From Anaerolineaceae bacterium (GTDB taxonomy: Bacteria > Chloroflexota > Anaerolineae > Aggregatilineales > Phototrophicaceae), in contig JACKCF010000001.1 of NCBI GenBank assembly GCA_020634165.1, positions 1,550,001 to 1,614,000 on the forward strand: a stretch of 64,000 bases of DNA. Reading direction: 5' to 3'. Positions 8,526 to 17,682 of this stretch are shown in pieces. A program made the position numbers and the translations under genes. Below the pieces are notes generated by a model, which did no database searches, was not told the DNA's origin, and saw only the letters and a list, made by a program, of their open reading frames with translations. Numbering within the stretch: the first letter of the stretch is position 1; each line of letters begins with the position of its first letter.

Positions 8526-10022
8526 CTAGACATCGGCAAACTGGGCTACTGCCATTTCCAGCCGTCGGATCGTTTCATCTTTACCGAAGATTTCCATCGT
8601 CTCAAACGTCGGCGTGGAGATCGTCTGTCCGGTCAACGCCACGCGCAGCGCGCCAAATAGCTGGCCATTTTTAACATCCAGTTCCTGTGCCAGGTCCTTG
8701 AATGTTTTATACAGCGCGGCATGGTCAAAAGTCTCCGCAGCTTGCAAAACGGTAATCGATGCTTCCAGGCAGCGCTTGGTGCCAACGGTATCCATCTTCT
8801 TCTGGATGAGCATATCGGCAGGTGGTGCCTCGAATTCGGCCCAATCACGGAAGAAGAACCCTGCCAGATCGATGAACTCATTCAGCGTCTTGATTCGCGT
8901 CTGTGCGACTGGCGTCACTTTCCCAACCAGTTCAGGATCGGCATTGAGGCCAGCTTTTGCGACCACAGGGACCAGCAGCCCAGCTAGGGTTTCGGGTGCC
9001 TTATCACGAATGTACTGCCCATTCAGCCAATCCAGCTTTTCCACAGGGAAGGCCGCATTCGCCGGATTGACATCTTTCAAATCAAAGCGCTCGATGGCCT
9101 CATCAACAGTGAAAATTTCCTTGTCTTCGCCAAAGTTCCAGCCGATATTCGCCAGGAAGTTGAACGTGGCATCCGGCAGATAACCCGCTTCGATGTACTC
9201 GCTGACCTTAATCAGCACACGCTGGCCGCTCTCATCGAAGGCTTCCTTGCGCTTGCTCAACTTACCCTGACCATTGGGGTTCAGGATCAGCGGCAGATGG
9301 GCGTGTTGCGGCATCTCCCAGCCCAGCGCCTGCCAGATATTAATATGCAGCGGGAAAGACGGCATCCATTCTTGGCCGCGCGTCGTATGCGTGATTTCCA
9401 TAAAATGATCGTCAATGATATGCGCCAGGTGGTAAGTCGGGAAACCATCTGATTTCAGAATGACCGCATCTTGGAGCGTATCGTTCGGGAACTCAACATC
9501 GCCCAGAATGATGTCGTGACCTTTAGTGACGCCATCCAGCGGCATCTTCATACGGACGACATACGGCAAACCCTCGGCCTGCTTGGCAGCGACTTCGTCG
9601 GCTGTCAGCGTGCGGCAGTGACGGTCATATCCTGGCGGCTCTTTGCGCGCCTTCTTCTCCTTGTTGACTTGCTCCAACCGCTCTGACGTACAGAAGCATT
9701 TATAGGCTTTATCATTGTCGATCAGCCACTGTGCCCATTCCTGATACAGCGGCAAACGCTCCGACTGAATGTACGGCCCATACGGCCCATCGACATCGGG
9801 GCCTTCATCATATTCCAGCCCTAGCCAGCGCAGTGCGCCAATAATGTATTCCAGCGATCCTTCAACATAACGTTTTTGGTCGGTATCTTCGATGCGCAGG
9901 AGAAATTGACCACCACAATGCTTGGCATACAACCAGCCGAAAACGGCCTGACGCAAATTGCCGATATGCATCGGGCCAGTCGGGCTGGGGGCAAAGCGCG
10001 TACGTACGGGCTTATCACTCAC
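8526..10022 (-). CDS. gltX: Glutamate--tRNA ligase
   Basis: Class I aminoacyl-tRNA synthetase that charges tRNA with glutamate in the cytoplasm. The 498-residue length is normal for the bacterial enzyme. The HIGH motif appears as HIGN at residues 19-22 inside RFAPSPTGPMHIGN. The KMSKS motif appears as KLSKR near residue 255. The start is GTG at 10022, preceded by AAGGAGA. The gene is directly upstream of a tRNA-Gln gene. In many bacteria without GlnRS this enzyme also misacylates tRNA-Gln for later amidation by GatCAB. Whether that applies here cannot be settled from the window. Confidence 0.96.
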   Translation of the reverse strand: MSDKPVRTRFAPSPTGPMHIGNLRQAVFGWLYAKHCGGQFLLRIEDTDQKRYVEGSLEYIIGALRWLGLEYDEGPDVDGPYGPYIQSERLPLYQEWAQWLIDNDKAYKCFCTSERLEQVNKEKKARKEPPGYDRHCRTLTADEVAAKQAEGLPYVVRMKMPLDGVTKGHDIILGDVEFPNDTLQDAVILKSDGFPTYHLAHIIDDHFMEITHTTRGQEWMPSFPLHINIWQALGWEMPQHAHLPLILNPNGQGKLSKRKEAFDESGQRVLIKVSEYIEAGYLPDATFNFLANIGWNFGEDKEIFTVDEAIERFDLKDVNPANAAFPVEKLDWLNGQYIRDKAPETLAGLLVPVVAKAGLNADPELVGKVTPVAQTRIKTLNEFIDLAGFFFRDWAEFEAPPADMLIQKKMDTVGTKRCLEASITVLQAAETFDHAALYKTFKDLAQELDVKNGQLFGALRVALTGQTISTPTFETMEIFGKDETIRRLEMAVAQFADV

Positions 10023-10108
10023 TCGGAGTCTCCTTATTGTTATTTAGATGGACAGCCATAGGGCTTATTGTAACGATGGGATCGGAACCCATGTAGGGTC
10101 AGGTTGGG

Positions 10109-11236
10109 TCAGATCATCAGCCGTTTGCGCCGTACGATCACACTTTGCACCAGGCCAATACCGATCATGGTGAATAGCAGCGACGTACCGCCGGAACTGA
10201 CAAAGGGCAGCGTCAGTCCTGTAACCGGCATCAGACTGAGATTCATGCCGATAGACACCACAGTTTGGAAGAAGATCATTCCGGCCACGCCATAACAGAT
10301 CAAACTGCCGAGAGGGTCGGAAGCGTAACGTGCTCCTCGCAAAATGCGGAACACAACGAATCCCAACAAGCTCATAACGGACACAGCGCCGATAAAGCCA
10401 AATTCATGTGAAATCACGCTGAAAATAAAGTCGGTGTGGCGCACGCGCAAAAAGCGCCCCGCGTTCTGTGAGCCAGCCATATAACCCTTGCCAAACAACC
10501 CGCCAGAGCCTATCGAAATGATAGCCTGGTCGATGTTATAGCGAGCTTCCTGGATGGCGGGATCGTCTTCGCAGGCATCCATCGCGATGCAGATGAACGT
10601 CGTAAACCGTGCGACCTGATATGCTTCCAACTTCTGGAAGCCAATTGGCACGACGATGGCGACCGCTGTACCCAGTAGGGCAATATGCCGCATTCGCAGC
10701 CCAGCGCCCCAGCTAATTGCCAGCCAGATGACGCCAAACACAATCGTCGTACCCAGGTCTGGTTGGATGAAAATCAAGGCAGTCGGCACAGCCAGATGGA
10801 AAAGTGACTTAAAAACCGTGCTTAAGCTATCCAGTTTGGTGTAGTTGCGCGTATAGAAGGTCGAAAGAGTAATAATGATGATGATCTTGCCAATTTCCGA
10901 TGGCTGAATGCGAATACCAATATTGATCCAGCGCTGCGCACCGGCATCACCCTCAACACCTACCAGACGCACCATCAGCAGCAATATAATCATCAGGACG
11001 TACAGCCACATATGCAGGCCGCCCAACGTCCGATAATCGATAACTGTCAGCACAAAAACGGCGATGACACTGGCAATCGTGAATGTAATCTGGTCGGGAA
11101 CACGGCTAATCAAATCAGGATCGACCGCCCCCTGGGTCGCACTCGCGATCACAAGGATGCCGAAAACAATCAGGATCATGGTCGCAGCGAAAAGCGGGTA
11201 GTCAAATCGTCTGAGGAAGTTCGTTTCCTGGTACAT
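10109..11236 (-). CDS. rodA: Rod-shape SEDS peptidoglycan glycosyltransferase RodA
   Basis: Polytopic SEDS-family glycosyltransferase that polymerises lipid II during cell elongation, working with PBP2. The 375-residue product has about ten hydrophobic segments. It carries SEDS hallmarks: RWINIGIRIQPSEIGKI after segment 4, the LIFIQPDLGTTIVFG stretch, and DFIFSVISHEFGFIGA toward the C-terminus. The C-terminal LTLPFVSSGGTSLL is also conserved in RodA and FtsW. RodA is preferred over FtsW because of the Mre/PBP2 neighbourhood. I chose the ATG at 11236. A GTG at 11251 in frame is possible but has no ribosome-binding site. Confidence 0.93.
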   Translation of the reverse strand: MYQETNFLRRFDYPLFAATMILIVFGILVIASATQGAVDPDLISRVPDQITFTIASVIAVFVLTVIDYRTLGGLHMWLYVLMIILLLMVRLVGVEGDAGAQRWINIGIRIQPSEIGKIIIIITLSTFYTRNYTKLDSLSTVFKSLFHLAVPTALIFIQPDLGTTIVFGVIWLAISWGAGLRMRHIALLGTAVAIVVPIGFQKLEAYQVARFTTFICIAMDACEDDPAIQEARYNIDQAIISIGSGGLFGKGYMAGSQNAGRFLRVRHTDFIFSVISHEFGFIGAVSVMSLLGFVVFRILRGARYASDPLGSLICYGVAGMIFFQTVVSIGMNLSLMPVTGLTLPFVSSGGTSLLFTMIGIGLVQSVIVRRKRLMI

Positions 11237-11271
11237 AGCGTCCAGTGTCACACTAACGACAAGGCGGCGGG

Positions 11272-11300
11272 ATTATAATGCCTGTTATCGAGCGTGATAA
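11272..11300 (-). promoter_or_regulatory. Promoter for rodA
   Basis: On the minus strand: TTATCA (plus 11295-11300) and a perfect TATAAT (plus 11272-11277) at 17-base spacing. Initiation would fall near 11265, about 29 bases before the rodA ATG. This suggests rodA can be transcribed independently of minCDE. Confidence 0.55.
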
Positions 11301-11330
11301 GTGACAATTTGCAGTGAGAGGGTATTTTGC

Positions 11331-11768
11331 TTAATCTTCGTCGTCACCTTCAGCTTCCGGGTTCAGCTCGTCATCATCAATAAATGATGGCTCCGTTATA
11401 TCCTGGGCTTTACCAGTGGCATCATCGAATTCAGCTTCCGCTTGCTGTATTTTGGATTCCTCCCACGATTTTAGATCGGAATCATAATCCTCATCGGATG
11501 CCAGCACATCCTTCGCTTTCTGAAAAGGAATATCGGCGACCAGCGCACTCGACCGATCCCGCTGTTCAAGTGAAATATCCACCATTTCATGGTCGTAAGA
11601 CACATACTTGGCGATCACTTCCAGGATTTCTGCCTTCATAGCTGCCATGCGCTCCGGCGGCAAATTGATGCGATCATGCACCAATACAAACTCAAGACGA
11701 GCCTTAGCGGTTGCGCCTGTTCCAGGCTTATTGTTTTTTCCAAACATGCGGTCGAAGAAGTTCGTCAT
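11331..11768 (-). CDS. minE: Cell division topological specificity factor MinE, with acidic C-terminal extension
   Basis: Stimulates MinD ATPase at the membrane so that MinCD is displaced from midcell. The first 85 or so residues are standard MinE: an amphipathic N-terminus (MTNFFDRMFGK), the anti-MinCD segment (ARLEFVLVHDRINLPPERM) and the dimerisation strand (EILEVIAKYVSYDHEMVDIS). Typical MinE is about 85-90 residues. This one is 145, with a highly acidic, probably disordered tail of about 55 residues from SDEDYDSD to the EGDDED terminus. It follows minD by 40 bases. Confidence 0.92.
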   Translation of the reverse strand: MTNFFDRMFGKNNKPGTGATAKARLEFVLVHDRINLPPERMAAMKAEILEVIAKYVSYDHEMVDISLEQRDRSSALVADIPFQKAKDVLASDEDYDSDLKSWEESKIQQAEAEFDDATGKAQDITEPSFIDDDELNPEAEGDDED

Positions 11769-11808
11769 GATCGTCAGCTCCTAGCTAATGGGCGACACCG
11801 CGATAGGC

Positions 11809-12603
11809 TTATCCATTGAACAATTTGACTAGTCTGCGGAAGAATCCGGGTTGCTGTTCCAGGTCCATCAACGGGACATTTTCACCAAGTAGGCGGCGCG
11901 CGATATTCTGGAAGGCCAAACCCGCCTTGGAGTCTTCATTCAATGTAACCGGAACGCCGCTATTCGATGCCGGGATGACAAACTCATCTTCCGGCACGAT
12001 GCCAATGATGTCCAATGCCAAGATGTCCGTGATGTCATCCGCTGAAAGCATCTCGCCCTTTTTCACCATATCTGGCTTCAGGCGGTTGATGACCAACTTG
12101 CCGGGCTGTTTGTTTTCTGCTTCTAGCAGGCCAATGATGCGGTCGGCATCCCGAACAGCCGAAACTTCCGGGTTGGTGACGATCAGCACTTCATCAGCGG
12201 GGGCAATCGCATTGCGGAACCCGCGCTCGATGCCTGCCGGGCTGTCGATGATGACGAAGTCAAACTCTGGCTTCAGCTTGGCCACAATATCGAGCATATC
12301 CGCCGGACTGATGGCGGTTTTGTCGCGTGTTTGCGCTGCCGGGATCAGGTACAAACTGGGGAACTGCTTGTGTTTAATCAGGGCCTGCCGCAGGTTACAG
12401 CGTCCCTCAACGACATCAACGATGTCATAGACGATACGGTTCTCCAGGCCCGTAACCACATCCAGGTTGCGCAGACCAATGTCGGCATCCAGCATCACAA
12501 CGCGCTGATTCAGGCGGGAAAGTGCGACGCTGATATTGGCTGTGGTCGTCGTCTTACCGACGCCGCCCTTGCCTGAAGTAACCGTTACAACACGTGCCCC
12601 CAT
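11809..12603 (-). CDS. minD: Septum site-determining ATPase MinD
   Basis: Membrane-cycling ATPase that recruits MinC and is regulated by MinE. The deviant Walker A motif GKGGVGKTT is at residues 11-19, with the signature Lys and the P-loop Lys. Switch motifs include LDADIGLRNLD and FVIIDSPAGIERGF. The C-terminus ends in GFFRRLVKLFNG, an amphipathic membrane-targeting helix. Its length of 264 matches the family. It is located between minC and minE in the order minC-minD-minE. Confidence 0.97.
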   Translation of the reverse strand: MGARVVTVTSGKGGVGKTTTTANISVALSRLNQRVVMLDADIGLRNLDVVTGLENRIVYDIVDVVEGRCNLRQALIKHKQFPSLYLIPAAQTRDKTAISPADMLDIVAKLKPEFDFVIIDSPAGIERGFRNAIAPADEVLIVTNPEVSAVRDADRIIGLLEAENKQPGKLVINRLKPDMVKKGEMLSADDITDILALDIIGIVPEDEFVIPASNSGVPVTLNEDSKAGLAFQNIARRLLGENVPLMDLEQQPGFFRRLVKLFNG

Positions 12604-12711
12604 CTTGCTTCCCTTTCTGGTTGCTTTCTATCGGGACGTTTCTGGCTGTGAACGCCCGATGGGCATCGTTATCAATGCACCTTTGTTTAACAGTAAAAAG
12701 CCGTCTTGGCG

Positions 12712-13431
12712 TTATGTCCAGGCTTCGACGACTATCTGACCATCGCGAACGAATGCGACTTCCGGCGTAACTTGCCGATGATGTTCTGCGGGTGATGTGA
12801 CGATATGGTCTGCGATGCGCAGTTGGTTCGGGTTCATATCCAGTGCGCACACAATGACGCTGTCATCGCCTTCGGCACCCGCGTGGACCATACCGCGTAA
12901 TTTGCCCCATACAACAACGTCACCTGCCGCGATGATCTTGGCCCCTGGGTTGACATCACCGAATACGACGACATGCCCCCGACTGTGGACCGTGCGACCA
13001 CTGCGCAATGTCCGTTTGACCATCACGCCCTGGGTGCCCATTTCTTCGGAATCAATCGGTTTATCGCCGCGATCATCCTCATTTCGATCACGCTGTGGAA
13101 TTTGCGTATCTTCTAAATGAGAATTGTCAGTGGAAAAAGTCCGCAGGTCGAGCGAATTGGCGGAGGCTAAGGTGGTTGCGCTTTCACTTCGCACCAACGA
13201 GAGCAGCATTCCACGACGTTCCAGCAGGGCTTTGAGCGAACTCAACTCATATTTGGGGACCGGACGCGCACCGACATCAATAGTTACCTTCGCACCACTG
13301 AAAAATGTGCTTTGTTGGTCCAGCTTATCAGCCAACTCCTGGGTAATTCCCAGCCACTCCTCAGAAGGGCTGAGTGCAATCAGCAAGCCTTCTTTGGTGC
13401 CTTTGATCGATACCTGTTCGCGTTCATTCAT
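12712..13431 (-). CDS. minC: Septum site-determining protein MinC
   Basis: Inhibitor of FtsZ polymerisation that is carried to the membrane by MinD. The N-terminal domain (QVSIKGTKEGLLIALSPSEE) is followed by a polar, Ser/Asp-rich linker around residues 105-140. The C-terminal beta-helix follows (RTLRSGRTVHSRGHVVVFGD, NPGAKIIAAGDVVVWGKLRG, VHAGAEGDDS), typical of MinC. A GTG at 13470 is in frame, but the ATG at 13431 has AGGAAG upstream and begins where MinC homology begins. It gives 239 residues, a normal length. Confidence 0.93.
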   Translation of the reverse strand: MNEREQVSIKGTKEGLLIALSPSEEWLGITQELADKLDQQSTFFSGAKVTIDVGARPVPKYELSSLKALLERRGMLLSLVRSESATTLASANSLDLRTFSTDNSHLEDTQIPQRDRNEDDRGDKPIDSEEMGTQGVMVKRTLRSGRTVHSRGHVVVFGDVNPGAKIIAAGDVVVWGKLRGMVHAGAEGDDSVIVCALDMNPNQLRIADHIVTSPAEHHRQVTPEVAFVRDGQIVVEAWT

Positions 13432-13555
13432 GGAGTATGGAATTCTTCCTGATCTGACAATCCCAGTCACGCCAGGACAACGGGATTTTCCTGCTAACTA
13501 CAACTATACAGCTTTTTACATAGTCTGCATGGATTTCTGCTGAATATAGCGTCTG

Positions 13556-14734
13556 CTAGTTTACCACATCCGTAATATTTAGCAGCATTTGTAAAGGCAT
13601 TAAGGCATAAATGCCGTAGACGACCCAGGCGACATAAGGTGAAAACCTGGGCAGGCTTTTCTTGGCCCACTCGCCAATCGCAAAAACGGCATATGTCATC
13701 CACGTAATCTGGATAATGAACAGGGGCATCATCAGGATAGTGCGATAGGGGCCAATGTAGATCAGACCGAACATGAAATATGCCCCATAGCCAAACATAG
13801 TGACGATCCCCAGGACAGGGTACCAGCGCGCCAGACGGGATAGCCCCAGAACGCTCAGTCCAATGCCAAGGAAGCCAAACTGCCGCACGATAATCTGCGA
13901 GACTGCCACCCAGCGGTCGGCTTCGCGCCATTTTTCGATCACAAACTGATAATCGCGCAGGTCCAGGTAATCAACTGCAAAGCCCCGCAGCCCGATGAGC
14001 ACCAGCAAACCCATGGCAATCCAATACCATGCCGGCAGCCGATTCCTGGTCAGGAACAGACTGAGCACGACCGCTGGAGCCAGGAAAATCAGCGACCCAT
14101 CGTTCAATATGCCAACGGCATACAACAGCAGAATACCCAGGATATGATAGGGTTGCGCCGGATAAGAACCATCCTCACGCGCCTTTTCAGTCTCAATACC
14201 TTGCAGGCGCATGATGAGTGGGGCACTATCGCCAGGGTGGGGATTGGTCATCAGCAGCATGTCAATAATCAGGAACATCAGCCAACCCACGACGAAGCCG
14301 CCCAGACGTAAGCTCTGCGGCGTTCCGATCTGGCTCCAGAACAGGCCAGCGAACACGATAATGCCAATGCCTAGGCCAAACGTCGGTCGGCGCAGTGCGA
14401 CCGTCAGCACGACTACAGCAATAAATGCCACAATCAGCGCAATCACCACTGTCGCCAGGTCCCCAAAGCGCCCACCAGACTGTGCCCAGAACGCGGGAAT
14501 CATCAGCAGGATAAGCCCCGCAATCGACGACAGAATGGCACCCATGCGCCGCAGGGCCAATGCAACACCAACAACCACCAGCGCCATCCCCGCCGACCGG
14601 ATGACAGGCGTATCGCCAATCGCCACCAGGATCAGGAACGCCACGATCCCTGTTACCAGTGGCGGCACCCAGTAACGCATAAGCTGATCGCGCGCGCTTT
14701 TCATCGGCGCGGAGGAGGCGGTGGTCGTGGTCAT
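13556..14734 (-). CDS. Unrecognised polytopic membrane protein in the shape/division block
   Basis: About 392 residues from the ATG at 14734, which follows GAGGAA and lies 4 bases past the PBP2 stop, so it is almost certainly co-transcribed with it. After a short Thr/Ser-rich cytoplasmic start come roughly ten hydrophobic segments. A hydrophilic loop holds TNPHPGDSAP and IETEKAREDGSYPAQ in the middle. I see no SEDS signature and no catalytic motif, so this is not a second RodA. By position it may support the elongasome or lipid-linked precursor handling. That is inference from context only. Confidence 0.7.
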   Translation of the reverse strand: MTTTTASSAPMKSARDQLMRYWVPPLVTGIVAFLILVAIGDTPVIRSAGMALVVVGVALALRRMGAILSSIAGLILLMIPAFWAQSGGRFGDLATVVIALIVAFIAVVVLTVALRRPTFGLGIGIIVFAGLFWSQIGTPQSLRLGGFVVGWLMFLIIDMLLMTNPHPGDSAPLIMRLQGIETEKAREDGSYPAQPYHILGILLLYAVGILNDGSLIFLAPAVVLSLFLTRNRLPAWYWIAMGLLVLIGLRGFAVDYLDLRDYQFVIEKWREADRWVAVSQIIVRQFGFLGIGLSVLGLSRLARWYPVLGIVTMFGYGAYFMFGLIYIGPYRTILMMPLFIIQITWMTYAVFAIGEWAKKSLPRFSPYVAWVVYGIYALMPLQMLLNITDVVN

Positions 14735-14738
14735 TCGG

Positions 14739-17057
14739 CTAAGGTTCCTCAGTCGTGGTTTCGGTTGGCAAATCAATCTCGCGGTTGTCGGACTCAGCAT
14801 TGGCCTTGAGTTGGAAGTAGGCGTTCATCGTCTCTTGAACAACCGGCAGGGCAATACCGGAGCCTTCACCACCGTTATATACGAAGGCCACAATCAGAAT
14901 TTCCGGATTTTCAAATGGCGCGTATCCCGCATACCAGGCATGGGCTGGCCAGCTACCAGGGACGCAGTATCCTAGCGGTCGCGCGATGTCGTCACAATAC
15001 TCAGCGGTGCCTGTTTTGCCACCAACTACCACATAACCCAGGTCCGCATTGCCAGCCGTACCACCCTCGGCATAGACCGCATCGAGGGTGCCTTGCCGGA
15101 TGATATCCAGCGAAGCCGAACTCAGGAATGCGGGCTGGTAAGGGCTGGTCGGGCGTGGGAAGCGCACTGGTTGGCAGACGGCCCCATTGGCGAACTCATA
15201 GTTGTAGGGGATATGTACCTTATATTCGCGCTCAATTGGCGCAAATTCCTCACCGACGTTGACCACATTGCGGTAGCCTTCCGGGTCACAACGCGCTGGA
15301 TCATAAAATTCGCTGCTTTCCTCGCAGATGCAAGCCAGGCTTGTCGGGCCTTTGAGGAGCATATCTTCCAGCAGCAGCAGCGTCAGCGGCTCATTGCGTG
15401 GAACATTATCTGTATTGACATCACGCAAGACATGCGGCTCGAACGGCTCCAGGACGTTACCTTCTTCATCAAGGAACTCGCGTATGACGGTTGGCTGATA
15501 GAGTGTGCCGCCATTTATCAGCGTCGCTACCTGTGATGCGAGTTGCAGCGGCGTCACTGTGACGTAACCCTGGCCAAAGGCGGCATTATAGGTGTCACCA
15601 GTGGACCACGCCTGACCATAGTTGCGGCGTTTCCAGTCCGGGTCGGGCATACGACCAGGGTTCTCGAATGGCAGCTCAATGCCCAATTCGGAGCCAATGC
15701 CCGTAGCCGTCGCGTAACGGAACAGGTTGTTGATACCCAGGCCGCCTTCTGAAAGTACCGCAGTTGAGATGTTTGAGTTACCACCACCAACCTGATAGAA
15801 ATAGACATCGCAGCTCCAGGCAATCGCCTGAATCAGATTGACGGAACCATGTCCACCCGGCAGCCAGCAGACGAAACGCTGTGCAGCCGCCAGATCATTC
15901 GGTGCATAACGGTTTTCCAGTAGCAGTGAGCCTTCATCACGCAGTTGCTGCAATGGGTCGATGACCGCTTCTTCGGCAACCCCTGCCGCCGTAATCAACT
16001 TGAAAACTGACCCCGGCGGGTAAAGACCTTTAATCGCATTGTTCACCAAAGGCCGTGCCGGGTCAGCCGTGATGTCCAGGTAGTATTCAAAATCAATCGA
16101 ACGGGCGAAACGGGTATTGTCAAAGGTTGGCCAACTGACCAGCGCAAGTACCTCGCCTGTCTGTGGGTTGAGTGCCACCACCACACCCTGGCTGCTGAGA
16201 CCGCGATAACCCGATGGATTTTCATTACGGTACTGGATCATGCGCAGTAGAGCGGTCTCTGCTGCGGCCTGCAAATCCGTGTCAACCGTCAGACGCACAC
16301 TCAGCCCCGGCTCGGATTCACGCCGTTCAATGACGTTGATGACTTCGCCCGCCACATCGATTTCGCGCAGTTCTTCGCCACGAGTACCCGCCAATTGGGC
16401 CTCTAAGTAGCGTTCAACGCCTTCGTAACCAATCCTGTCGAACGCTGGGTTGTAGCCTTGTTCACGCAGGTCAGCGGCTTCATCTTCAGGGATTGGCCCC
16501 ATATAGCCGATAATATGTGCTGTCGTCGACCCAGTTGGGTATTCGCGCACACTGACGGCCTCAACATCGACGCCCGGCATAAAAATGCGCTCTTCAAGAA
16601 TTTGAATCATGACGCGCCGGGGCACGTCAGTCGCGATGACGACTGGGCTAAACGGACGGAAACCTTCACCTTCAGCAACCAGTTCCTCAATACTGCGGAC
16701 GTTGCTGCCTTCTGCACGGGCGATTTCCGCTGTCGGCGGCACGCCAACCAGCGCCGATAGCTTGTTGTAGATTTCAAATACGGTGTCTTCGTCGTCAGGG
16801 AGTTCTGCCGGAACAATCGTAATATTGTACGCTGGTACGTTGAAAGCCAGACGCAAATTATCACGGTCACGGATAACACCGCGACTCGTCGATAGCGGCA
16901 GCGCACTGAAGCGATTTTCGTTGGCGTCCGCTTCGTATGTATCAAAATCGATGAACTGCAACTGGTACAGGCGCATCGTAAATACCAGGAAAACGGCGAT
17001 GATGATTCCCTGGAAGAAGTACAGGCGCCAGCCCTGGAAAGGCAACAGCCGTTTCAT
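14739..17057 (-). CDS. mrdA: Penicillin-binding protein 2 (peptidoglycan D,D-transpeptidase)
   Basis: Class B penicillin-binding protein that cross-links peptidoglycan during elongation as partner of RodA. A single N-terminal membrane anchor (LYFFQGIIIAVFLVFTMRLY) precedes the dimerisation domain and the transpeptidase domain. Active-site motifs are SVFK (SxxK) near residue 349, SCD (SxN-like) near 414 and KTG near 682. The gene opens at the ATG at 17057 (MKRLLPF). An upstream in-frame start would add residues that do not resemble PBP2. At about 772 residues it is longer than E. coli PBP2 (633), with extra sequence between the SxN and KTG motifs that includes several Cys. Confidence 0.95.
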   Translation of the reverse strand: MKRLLPFQGWRLYFFQGIIIAVFLVFTMRLYQLQFIDFDTYEADANENRFSALPLSTSRGVIRDRDNLRLAFNVPAYNITIVPAELPDDEDTVFEIYNKLSALVGVPPTAEIARAEGSNVRSIEELVAEGEGFRPFSPVVIATDVPRRVMIQILEERIFMPGVDVEAVSVREYPTGSTTAHIIGYMGPIPEDEAADLREQGYNPAFDRIGYEGVERYLEAQLAGTRGEELREIDVAGEVINVIERRESEPGLSVRLTVDTDLQAAAETALLRMIQYRNENPSGYRGLSSQGVVVALNPQTGEVLALVSWPTFDNTRFARSIDFEYYLDITADPARPLVNNAIKGLYPPGSVFKLITAAGVAEEAVIDPLQQLRDEGSLLLENRYAPNDLAAAQRFVCWLPGGHGSVNLIQAIAWSCDVYFYQVGGGNSNISTAVLSEGGLGINNLFRYATATGIGSELGIELPFENPGRMPDPDWKRRNYGQAWSTGDTYNAAFGQGYVTVTPLQLASQVATLINGGTLYQPTVIREFLDEEGNVLEPFEPHVLRDVNTDNVPRNEPLTLLLLEDMLLKGPTSLACICEESSEFYDPARCDPEGYRNVVNVGEEFAPIEREYKVHIPYNYEFANGAVCQPVRFPRPTSPYQPAFLSSASLDIIRQGTLDAVYAEGGTAGNADLGYVVVGGKTGTAEYCDDIARPLGYCVPGSWPAHAWYAGYAPFENPEILIVAFVYNGGEGSGIALPVVQETMNAYFQLKANAESDNREIDLPTETTTEEP

Positions 17058-17176
17058 CGTTAAGCTCCATGACGTGCGACACAACAGCCGTGCCGCTGTG
17101 ATCATTTTATGCCTGTCGACCGCAGGCGTGTCGATGTTACCGCAACCCAGGCGATGCCTGAACGGTGAAATTTTGC

Positions 17177-17680
17177 TTACAAACGTGTTCCTGGTTCTGG
17201 ATAGATACGTTGCTGAACGCCCCGCATCACCAGATATATCGGCAGAAACAGCAGCAGATGGTAGAACAGCTCCGGTATTATTACATACTGGAAGATGTCA
17301 CCTGGTAGCAGACCAAATCCGGTAAATGCCAGTATCAGGTGTGTCACGCTGATCTGAATTACGGTGCCCAGCAAGACGAAACCGGCTACCAGCACGATAT
17401 TGATACGGAACAACTGCACTGATAGCCGCTTAATCAGATAGATCATCAGCAGCATGCCAACGACGGATGACCCTAGCGGAATAATCGACATCAAGTCCGT
17501 CACAATGCCGCCAACAAAAGCCCAGAAAACAGCCTCGTTCAGCGGTGCATGGATGCTCCACAGTAGAACAATCAAAAGCACGAAATCCGGCGCACCGCCT
17601 GCAATCCGCAATTGGCCCATCAGGCTGGACTGCAACACCGCTGCCAGGATCAGCACAGGCAAGCTGATGTAATACCCCAT
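17177..17680 (-). CDS. mreD: Rod shape-determining protein MreD
   Basis: Small integral membrane component of the elongasome that links MreC and MreB. The 167-residue product is almost entirely hydrophobic, with five or six segments. It has the MreD-like features of an LLIVLLWSIH stretch, a Gly-rich PLGSSVVGMLLMIYL segment and a basic C-terminus. The family is weakly conserved. The assignment rests largely on size, hydropathy and position 2 bases after mreC. Confidence 0.88.
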   Translation of the reverse strand: MGYYISLPVLILAAVLQSSLMGQLRIAGGAPDFVLLIVLLWSIHAPLNEAVFWAFVGGIVTDLMSIIPLGSSVVGMLLMIYLIKRLSVQLFRINIVLVAGFVLLGTVIQISVTHLILAFTGFGLLPGDIFQYVIIPELFYHLLLFLPIYLVMRGVQQRIYPEPGTRL

Positions 17681-17682
17681 AA

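Noticed and set aside
11816..12430. 204-codon plus-strand open frame opposite minD
   Set aside because: It is a shadow of a highly conserved gene. The Ser-rich product reflects antisense codon bias.
13556..14734. A second RodA/FtsW between PBP2 and MinC
   Set aside because: It is polytopic and in the right place, but the SEDS signatures seen in the real rodA are absent.
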